From NCBI GenBank assembly GCA_003258735.1, contig QHME01000015.1, positions 1 through 50,697 on the forward strand: a DNA stretch of 50,697 nt. Reading direction: 5' to 3'. The notes under the pieces were generated by a model. The model saw only the letters and a list, made by a program, of their open reading frames with translations, was not told where the DNA came from and searched no databases. Each line of letters begins with the position of its first letter. Position 1 is the stretch's first letter. This DNA comes from Candidatus Melainabacteria bacterium (GTDB lineage Bacteria; Cyanobacteriota; Vampirovibrionia; Gastranaerophilales; Gastranaerophilaceae). A program made the translations under genes and the position numbers. Of the stretch, positions 44,779-50,697 are shown one piece after another.

Positions 44779-46926
44779 ATGAAAAAATCATTAGTAACTC
44801 TTAGCAGACTAGCTCTAATTGTTTGTATGCTAAATGGAATTGCATTTGCAGACTTTAAAGAACACTATGACCTTGGACAAAGTTATCTGTTACAGTACCA
44901 ATATTCTGGTGCTATCACTGAATTTAAAAGCGCACTGAGAATAAATTACCTTGATAATTCTGCAAGAATCGGACTTATCAACTCTTATATTTCAAGAGGA
45001 GTTGAATATGCAAACAAAGATAAAAACTACGCCAAAGCTGCCGATGATTTCAGGAGTGCTCTTTTCTACCTTACATACTATCCCGGACAAGGAGCTGTAC
45101 AGAACTCCGCTTCAAACATTGCTCAAGTGCAAAGCAACTTGGATAACTGTCTTGCAGCAATCAAATTTGATACATCTGCACAAAACAGATACGCTACAGC
45201 TAAAAAACTACGAGCTGAAGGGAATTTCCCTGCTGCAGCATTTGAATTTATACAATCACTTGGCAACAGAAGTCTGCAAAAAGACAGCTTTGAACAAGTT
45301 GGCGATATTATGAAAATCTTAGGTAACGACCCTAAATCTGCCGAATACTACAAAAAAGCGATTTCTGTTGCTCCATCAGATTTAGACTTGCGACTGGCTT
45401 ATGCAAAAATTTTAGACAACATGGGTGCAACAGATGATGCACTAACTCAATACAGCACAGTTTTATCAAAAACTACAGCTGATGATAAAGAACTTTTATA
45501 CACATTAGAACGAACTTTTAGCAAAAAGTTACAAGACTCACCAACAAATGCGAACCTCAACGCAAATATGGGAGCTATTTTGCAAAAAGAAAATAAACTT
45601 GATGAAGCTTTAACGTACTATAAAGAGGCTGAAAGACTTGACCCTTCCAATATTAATACTCGAATTAACACTGGGACTTTGTATCAACAAAAAGAAGATT
45701 ACAGAACTGCGATAAAGGCTTATGAATCTGTATTAATCCTTTATCCTGACAATGTTAATGCAAATTTATACAGAGCACAATGTTATGACAAATTAGGCGA
45801 AACAAAAATCGCACAAGAGGGATTCAAAAAAGTTAAAGCACTTGACCCTAATAACGAATACTTAAAAGTTCAAATGGTTTCAAATGCCAAAAAGACAATG
45901 ACACCTGAAGAATTTGTATCGTACGTAAATACAGAAATGACGGATATGAACCCTGCAGGAATCATTTATGACTACGCATTAGAACTCCACAAAAACGGAA
46001 AAATTGACAACGCTATTTATATGTACAATGCCGCAATAAAAGCGGATAACAAAAATCCTGAAATTTATGTAAACTTAGCACTAGCGCAAGCTCAAGCCAA
46101 AAATTATGATGGAGCTTTAAACACATTATATTCAGCACAAACTAAATTTCCGAAAAATACAACTATTGCTGACACATCTAAAAACATCTCAGCTATGAAA
46201 ACAGATGAGACCCTAAATAAAGCAGCAGATGCTTATAACAACAAAGATTATCAAACTGCAATAAACAATTATCTTGCAATTTCACCTGCAACAACAGACT
46301 CTATGCGCGGTGTGGCATCTGCGTATTACGAAATGGGCAATTTAGATAAGGCGATTGAATACTATCAAAAAGCATTAGAACTAAAACCGATAGATTCTGA
46401 TTTAGCTTACTATATTGCTCGTTTGTACGGAGAAAAAGAAGATTACACAAATGCTAAACCATATTTGCAAAAGGCTATTGCATTTAACAAAAACAACACC
46501 GATGCGATTGAATACCTAAAATCAATTGAGGAATCCGAACAAGCCAACAAGTTAAACGATGCGATTGCACTGTACGATGATAGTAAATTTGATGAAAGTT
46601 TAGCCAAATTTAACGAAATATTAGCAAAAGATACACAAAATTCATACGCACTTTATTATCGTGGTATGATTTATGATACAAAAGAAAAACGTAATGAAGC
46701 CATTGCTGATTTAAAAAAAGCGTACAGTTTGAACAAAGATTTTACTATCTGTAACTACCTTATCGCAACAGATTACGATGCGTTGGGAAAATATAAAGAT
46801 GCTTATACATACTACACAACTTACGCAAATTCAAATGTTCAAGATGACGAATATAAGCAATATGCAAAAGCTAGAGCCGAAGAACTGAAACAATATGCAA
46901 CAAACACAACAGCAACAAAAAAATAG
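44779..46926 (+). CDS. Exported TPR-repeat protein
   Basis: 715 residues from the ATG at 44779, chosen because AAGGGAG lies 5 bases upstream; an in-frame GTG at 44764 lies upstream of that site. A signal peptide MKKSLVTLSRLALIVCMLNG ends at IAFA|D. The mature protein is a long series of tetratricopeptide repeats (for example NLNANMGAILQKENKLDEAL, and EYYQKALELKPIDSDLAYYI), about 16 in all. Likely periplasmic scaffold. The dus gene begins inside its last codons (32-base overlap). Confidence 0.88.
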   Translation: MKKSLVTLSRLALIVCMLNGIAFADFKEHYDLGQSYLLQYQYSGAITEFKSALRINYLDNSARIGLINSYISRGVEYANKDKNYAKAADDFRSALFYLTYYPGQGAVQNSASNIAQVQSNLDNCLAAIKFDTSAQNRYATAKKLRAEGNFPAAAFEFIQSLGNRSLQKDSFEQVGDIMKILGNDPKSAEYYKKAISVAPSDLDLRLAYAKILDNMGATDDALTQYSTVLSKTTADDKELLYTLERTFSKKLQDSPTNANLNANMGAILQKENKLDEALTYYKEAERLDPSNINTRINTGTLYQQKEDYRTAIKAYESVLILYPDNVNANLYRAQCYDKLGETKIAQEGFKKVKALDPNNEYLKVQMVSNAKKTMTPEEFVSYVNTEMTDMNPAGIIYDYALELHKNGKIDNAIYMYNAAIKADNKNPEIYVNLALAQAQAKNYDGALNTLYSAQTKFPKNTTIADTSKNISAMKTDETLNKAADAYNNKDYQTAINNYLAISPATTDSMRGVASAYYEMGNLDKAIEYYQKALELKPIDSDLAYYIARLYGEKEDYTNAKPYLQKAIAFNKNNTDAIEYLKSIEESEQANKLNDAIALYDDSKFDESLAKFNEILAKDTQNSYALYYRGMIYDTKEKRNEAIADLKKAYSLNKDFTICNYLIATDYDALGKYKDAYTYYTTYANSNVQDDEYKQYAKARAEELKQYATNTTATKK

Positions 46927-47887
46927 AGTCCAAGAACTCATAAAAAGTAAAGTTTCCCTTGCCCCAATGGCAGGGATTACTGACTATGTGTTGCGCTCTT
47001 TGGTGCGTAAATATTCACCTGATGCGCTATTAACTACAGAAATGATTAGTTCGGAATTTCTGGCTCAAAATATTGAAACTGAAATTACTAAACTTGATGA
47101 AAACCACCATCCGATTGTTTATCAAATCTGCGGACACAAGCCACATTTAATGAAGTATTCTGCCCAATATTTGACCCAATTTGCAGATATGATTGATATA
47201 AATATGGGTTGTCCTGTAAATAAAGTCGTAAAAGGACAAGACGGTTCGGCTTTAATGAGAAATCCGCACTTGGCAATGGATTTAGTACAAGCAGTAAAAG
47301 AAGGAACTAACAAACCTGTCAGTGTAAAATTCCGCCTTGGATATACTCAAGATGAAATGAATTTTGTAGAATTTGGACAACAAATGCAAGAAGCTGGAGC
47401 TGAATTTATTACAATACACGGACGCACGCGTTCTCAATTTTATGCAGGTCATGCTGATTGGGCAAAAATTCGCGAATTAAAAGAAAATGTTGATATACCC
47501 GTATTTGCAAACGGAGATATTACCTCTATTGAAACTGCCGTTGAATGTCTTGAACAAAGTAAAGCTGATGGTGTAGCGATAGGTAGAGGAGTTCTGGGAG
47601 ATCCGACTTTAATAAATAGAGTTTCAAAATATTTAACAACAGGGGAATACATAAACCCTCCAACGTTGGATGAAAAACTGGATATGATGAGAATTCACTT
47701 GGATGAAGAAATCAAATTACGCGGAGAAAATGTTGCAATAAAATTCTTTAGAAAATTTTATCCATATTATATTGCAGGCATCAGGAACGCATCTAAAATT
47801 CGCGGAGTTCTTGTCTTAGAAGAAAATTATAATAAAATTTTGGAATACATTGACTACATAAAAAATGAAAATTATATTCAAAATTAA
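46895..47887 (+). CDS. dusB: tRNA-dihydrouridine synthase
   Basis: 330 residues. FMN enzyme that reduces uridine in the tRNA D arm. Motifs: LAPMAGITDYVLRSLVR, IDINMGCPVNKVVK with the catalytic Cys, GSALMRNP, SVKFRLGY, ITIHGRTRSQFYAGHADW and AIGRGVLGDP. It aligns best by eye with the DusB-like group. The start overlaps the preceding gene by 32 bases, so its N-terminal Gln-rich segment is read from the other frame of that gene's end. No clear Shine-Dalgarno. Confidence 0.9.
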   Translation: MQQTQQQQKNRVQELIKSKVSLAPMAGITDYVLRSLVRKYSPDALLTTEMISSEFLAQNIETEITKLDENHHPIVYQICGHKPHLMKYSAQYLTQFADMIDINMGCPVNKVVKGQDGSALMRNPHLAMDLVQAVKEGTNKPVSVKFRLGYTQDEMNFVEFGQQMQEAGAEFITIHGRTRSQFYAGHADWAKIRELKENVDIPVFANGDITSIETAVECLEQSKADGVAIGRGVLGDPTLINRVSKYLTTGEYINPPTLDEKLDMMRIHLDEEIKLRGENVAIKFFRKFYPYYIAGIRNASKIRGVLVLEENYNKILEYIDYIKNENYIQN

Positions 47888-47922
47888 AAAGACCCTGTGA
47901 AAATATTCACCAAGGTCTTTTT
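47886..47922 (+). terminator. Intrinsic terminator of dus
   Basis: Outer stem aaaaagacc / ggtcttttt and inner stem gtgaa / ttcac, followed by T's; it overlaps the stop codon. Confidence 0.75.
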
Positions 47923-48002
47923 AAATAATTATTTGAAATAAATTACTACATCAATATGTTCTACCTATTGTAATAACATATACTCACGAGTAACAAATCC
48001 TA

Positions 48003-48386
48003 TTAACCTTCAGGATTTTTGTACATTTTTTCAAGCAAACTTGATGAACGATTCCATATTGCTGTAATAAAATCTTTTGAATTTGTAGCATGTGTTTTTA
48101 CTACAACAATATCTGCAGGTTCACCCAAAGAAAGTTTTGACAAAACTTTAGCCTTCAAGCTCTTTGGAACAATTGCATCAATATTTAAAGACAATTGTTC
48201 TCTGCCTTCTTTTTTAGAACTGAAAAAAGTTCCCATTGAGACATAAGCATCATAATCTTTTCCGAAATTTTTAAGAGCAGGTGCATCTTTAATACCTGCA
48301 AAAACATAGTCTGGAATACAACCTTTTTTTAGTGAAGTAAAAGAGGTATTCTGAACTGGGGTTGAATTAATTTTCTGTATATTCAT
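48003..48386 (-). CDS. Small orphan protein with SFTS motif
   Basis: 127 residues. It starts MNIQKINSTPVQNTSFTSLK, the N-terminal tag pattern. AAAGGA precedes the ATG. The remainder is mixed, with a basic/hydrophobic helix near the end (SKDFITAIWNRSSSLLEKMY), a position also used by the other small orphans. No signal peptide or domain recognised. Confidence 0.6.
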   Translation of the reverse strand: MNIQKINSTPVQNTSFTSLKKGCIPDYVFAGIKDAPALKNFGKDYDAYVSMGTFFSSKKEGREQLSLNIDAIVPKSLKAKVLSKLSLGEPADIVVVKTHATNSKDFITAIWNRSSSLLEKMYKNPEG

Positions 48387-48456
48387 ATTTATATCCTTTC
48401 AGATATATATTATAAACGGAAAAATTATATTGTCCAGATATTTTAAGAATATTAAC

Positions 48457-48484
48457 TTGAAATCCTTAAAAAAACTGTTATAAT
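48457..48484 (+). promoter_or_regulatory. Promoter giving a leaderless mRNA
   Basis: TTGAAA (48457-48462), 16-base spacer, extended -10 TGtTATAAT (48476-48484), then 7 bases to the ATG at 48492. No Shine-Dalgarno. Transcription would start at or beside the start codon. Confidence 0.65.
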
Positions 48485-48491
48485 ATCTTCT

Positions 48492-49106
48492 ATGAGAGCA
48501 TTTATCTTAGTTTTAGCATTACTGACAATTGCGCCAATGGCGTTATCTGAAACTGTACCGGAAATAAAAAATGTCCAATTAGAAATGAGAGGTTATGACG
48601 AAATCACTCTACCTCAGGGAACTTTTATACCAGTTATTACAACACAAGAAATTTCCACTGAAACTTGCCCTGTAGGGTTCAAAGTAAAATTTATCGCAAC
48701 AAGTGATTTATTCATGTACGAAACAAATATAATTCCAAGAAATACAGAATTTTACGGATATATAGAAAAAATTAACGAACCAGTAATTGGGACAAATGCC
48801 TCTATGAAAATTAAAATTACTAAAATTTTAATACCGGACGGTTTTGAAATCCCTGTAAAAGGTTATCTCTACACCTCAAACGACAATTTAATAGGCGGAG
48901 AACTTACTCCACCTGCAGAATGGGTAAAAATGCCACATTACCAAAGCAAATATCAAGGAATTTCTTGGAATCATAGGGCTGCGACATTACAAATCCGTCC
49001 TGGAGGAAGGCGTTGTATGGGCACTCATACAAAAATACCTGCAGGAGACCAACAAATAATAATTTTAACTGCACCGACCCCAATAACTCACACATTGACC
49101 GACTAA
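48492..49106 (+). CDS. Exported TrbI/VirB10-like protein A
   Basis: 204 residues. Signal peptide MRAFILVLALLTIAPMALS|E. The mature part reads LPQGTFIPVITTQEISTETC, PRNTEFYGYIEKI, KIKITKILIPDGFEIPVKGY and, near the end, KIPAGDQQIIILTAP. The same order of blocks appears in the next gene, and the beta-rich pattern recalls the C-terminal domain of VirB10/TrbI conjugation proteins; this is a resemblance by eye only. The mRNA is probably leaderless. Confidence 0.7.
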   Translation: MRAFILVLALLTIAPMALSETVPEIKNVQLEMRGYDEITLPQGTFIPVITTQEISTETCPVGFKVKFIATSDLFMYETNIIPRNTEFYGYIEKINEPVIGTNASMKIKITKILIPDGFEIPVKGYLYTSNDNLIGGELTPPAEWVKMPHYQSKYQGISWNHRAATLQIRPGGRRCMGTHTKIPAGDQQIIILTAPTPITHTLTD

Positions 49107-49124
49107 GTTAGATTTATTAATAAA

Positions 49125-49152
49125 TTGACAAAATGAATGTATAATGTACAAT
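49125..49152 (+). promoter_or_regulatory. Promoter of the 49187 gene
   Basis: TTGACA (49125-49130), 16-base spacer, TACAAT (49147-49152). A TATAAT at 49140-49145 is too close to this -35 box to pair with it. Confidence 0.5.
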
Positions 49153-49186
49153 ATATTAATAAAAATGTTTTAGGGAGGGGATAGAA

Positions 49187-49930
49187 ATGAAAAAAGCTCT
49201 AATTTTAACCGCATTATTGTTAAGTGCAGGAAGTGTTTATGCTGCACAAAATTTCAGCTATGAACAACAAAACACAACTCCTTCTTATAGGAATAACGTA
49301 CAGGAAAACTTTAAGCTTAATAATACAACCTTAAAAGGCAGTGTTGTAACAGTTCCGGCAGGTCAAACGTTCCGTGCGGTAGTAACATCACCTGTTAGCT
49401 CAGAAACCGCTACAACAGGACAAACGGTTACTATGGTTCTAGGTTCAGGTTTTTATTATAACCAAAAACTTGTAGCTCCTGCAGGCAGCACTGTTACAGG
49501 TACAGTAATAGCTGTTTCAAAAGCCAAACATGGAAGTCTTAACGGCAAACTTACGGTAAGATTTACCCAAATAATTACACCAACAGGACAGAATGTGCCA
49601 ATTTCAGCTGTTATCAAAACTGACGATAATACAGGAACACTTGTTGGCGGAACAAGCTTAGACGTGACGAAAGAGTACGCAAAAGATTTAACTATCGGTG
49701 CAGGTGCAGGTGCTTTAACCGGTGTAATTGTATCTCCACTAGCCGGAGGCAGTATCGGAAGAGGAACTGCATTAGCTACAGCTGTTGGAGCAGGTGGAGG
49801 ACTTGTAAAATCTATTTGGGATAAAGGTGAAGATGTTTCAATTCCTGCAAATGCAGCTATTGAGTTAATCTTAACTCAACCGATTACAGTCAATCCGACT
49901 AGCCTTGAGAATAACTCTTTTGGGCAATAA
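49187..49930 (+). CDS. Exported TrbI/VirB10-like protein B
   Basis: 247 residues. Signal peptide MKKALILTALLLSAGSVYA|A. Blocks VPAGQTFRAVVTSPVSSETA, LVAPAGSTVTGTVIAV, GKLTVRFTQIITPTGQNVPI and DVSIPANAAIELILTQPITV match the preceding protein in order. A Gly/Ala-rich segment (~165-205) is inserted before the last block. AGGGAGGGG before the ATG predicts strong translation. Possibly an envelope structural protein; a conjugation role is not supported by neighbours. Confidence 0.72.
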   Translation: MKKALILTALLLSAGSVYAAQNFSYEQQNTTPSYRNNVQENFKLNNTTLKGSVVTVPAGQTFRAVVTSPVSSETATTGQTVTMVLGSGFYYNQKLVAPAGSTVTGTVIAVSKAKHGSLNGKLTVRFTQIITPTGQNVPISAVIKTDDNTGTLVGGTSLDVTKEYAKDLTIGAGAGALTGVIVSPLAGGSIGRGTALATAVGAGGGLVKSIWDKGEDVSIPANAAIELILTQPITVNPTSLENNSFGQ

Positions 49931-49994
49931 TATTATTTATAATTTAAAATAAAATCATTAACAAATAAGAAAATATTTGTTGTTAGGGAAAAAA

Positions 49995-50697
49995 ATGTCA
50001 ATACTAGGGAAATATACAGAAAACTCAAATAACACAGCGGAATATCAAAAACCGTCAAAAAATTTAGACTATCGCATGCCTGCGGTAACCAGAGAAGATA
50101 CCGATTCCATTTCACTAAAGAAAGGGATTACTATCTCTGCAATAATTCACCCTGTGACTATTTTTATCTTTTGGGTAGTTCTTGCAATTTTAGCAATTTT
50201 CGGTATACATTTGGCTCTATTTGAAAAGCCAAAACCAAAAGTTAATGATATTGAATTTGTTCTTGTAGATAAAGAACAGACTCCAAAGAATAAAAATACG
50301 AAGTTTAGGGCAGACAGAAATTCAAGAACTGGTGGTATAAATGACCCTAAGAAACCGATTTCAATGCCATCATCTAAACCTGCAGCAAAACCTTCCAAAC
50401 CTGCATCTTCATCTCCTGCACCTGCTCAAACGCCTAAGAAACAATCAATTTTAGATAAAATAACACATAGTGTTGCACCTTCTACACCGAAGAAGAGCCC
50501 ATCAAAGGCAACTACAACACAGAAACATGTTACACCATCACCAACGGTTCAGCAAGCTGTTCCAAAACCACAAGCAGCTAAACCTCAACCACCGACAGCA
50601 AGACCGTCTGTCAGACCACCTATGACACCGAAAGCAGTACAAAGACCTTCAAATTCACCATTCAAAGTTCCTGTACCGGCAGGTGGGACAAAAGCAG
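49995..50697 (+). CDS. TonB-like protein, N-terminal part (3' partial)
   Basis: 234 codons are open to the window end. The start MSILGKYTENSNNTAEYQKP has TTAGGG upstream. One membrane helix at ~56-78 (TIFIFWVVLAILAIFGIHLAL) is followed by FRADRNSRTGG, a motif typical of TonB-family proteins, then a Pro/Lys/Ala-rich periplasm-spanning stretch. The TonB C-terminal domain would lie beyond the window. It is the third envelope gene in a row. Confidence 0.75.
   Translation, partial: MSILGKYTENSNNTAEYQKPSKNLDYRMPAVTREDTDSISLKKGITISAIIHPVTIFIFWVVLAILAIFGIHLALFEKPKPKVNDIEFVLVDKEQTPKNKNTKFRADRNSRTGGINDPKKPISMPSSKPAAKPSKPASSSPAPAQTPKKQSILDKITHSVAPSTPKKSPSKATTTQKHVTPSPTVQQAVPKPQAAKPQPPTARPSVRPPMTPKAVQRPSNSPFKVPVPAGGTKA

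Noticed and set aside
48492..49930. Conjugation or type IV secretion operon
   Set aside because: The TrbI/VirB10 likeness is weak, and no VirB4, VirB11, coupling protein or pilin is present in the window.

Overview
The window is AT-rich, densely packed bacterial chromosome. Its gene content best fits an uncultured gut Melainabacterium/Vampirovibrionia of the Gastranaerophilales type. That placement is inferred from a cyanobacterial-style Ski2/Mtr4-like helicase, an smc-scpA-scpB block, FabI, ClpC, a GT5 glycogen-synthase relative, many TPR proteins and a large set of lineage-specific small proteins. No rRNA, phage, insertion sequence or CRISPR was seen.

Layout. 1-684 is the end of a PilZ (c-di-GMP) protein with an Asp/Thr repeat tail. 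732-2801 is a large coiled-coil protein of unknown role. 2990-3799 is fabI. 4116-8497 is a leftward run of pth, a TPR gene, a CNT nucleoside transporter and ribF. 8639-9729 holds an XRE regulator, tRNA-Lys and a small orphan. 9737-13101 is leftward: a 606-residue orphan, a metallophosphoesterase and a SIMPL protein. 13329-16169 is a membrane-anchored glycogen-synthase-like fusion that converges on clpC. 19338-20603 is serS. 20683-21486 is a tandem pair of small paralogs. 21645-23933 is the helicase. 24717-25979 is an exported phosphodiester glycosidase.

26369-32461 is a tightly overlapping block of smc, scpA, scpB and a TPR/metzincin protease. It is followed by a regulator with four GntR-type winged helices and an orphan UmuC-like polymerase. 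35155-37355 carries small orphan proteins and a cluster of dispersed palindromic repeats. 37409-38458 is trpS. 39151-41739 is a calpain-like protease with an EF-hand. 43370-44171 holds tRNA-Phe and infC, which probably starts at AUA. 44779-47887 is an exported TPR protein overlapping a dus gene. 48003-50697 ends with a small orphan, two exported TrbI/VirB10-like paralogs and the start of a TonB-like protein.

What stands out. (1) At least nine otherwise dissimilar proteins share a short N-terminus, roughly M-polar-[VI]-[NSQ] followed by [TASP]-F-[GKT], without a Sec signal. This is the best candidate for an undescribed sorting or assembly tag. (2) A calpain-family protease carries an EF-hand and YD-like repeats. 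(3) One protein has four tandem GntR winged helices. (4) infC has its Shine-Dalgarno in front of an AUA codon. (5) Several genes place TATAAT 7-8 bases before the ATG and lack a Shine-Dalgarno, which suggests leaderless mRNAs. All functional calls come from reading motifs by eye; no database search was run.
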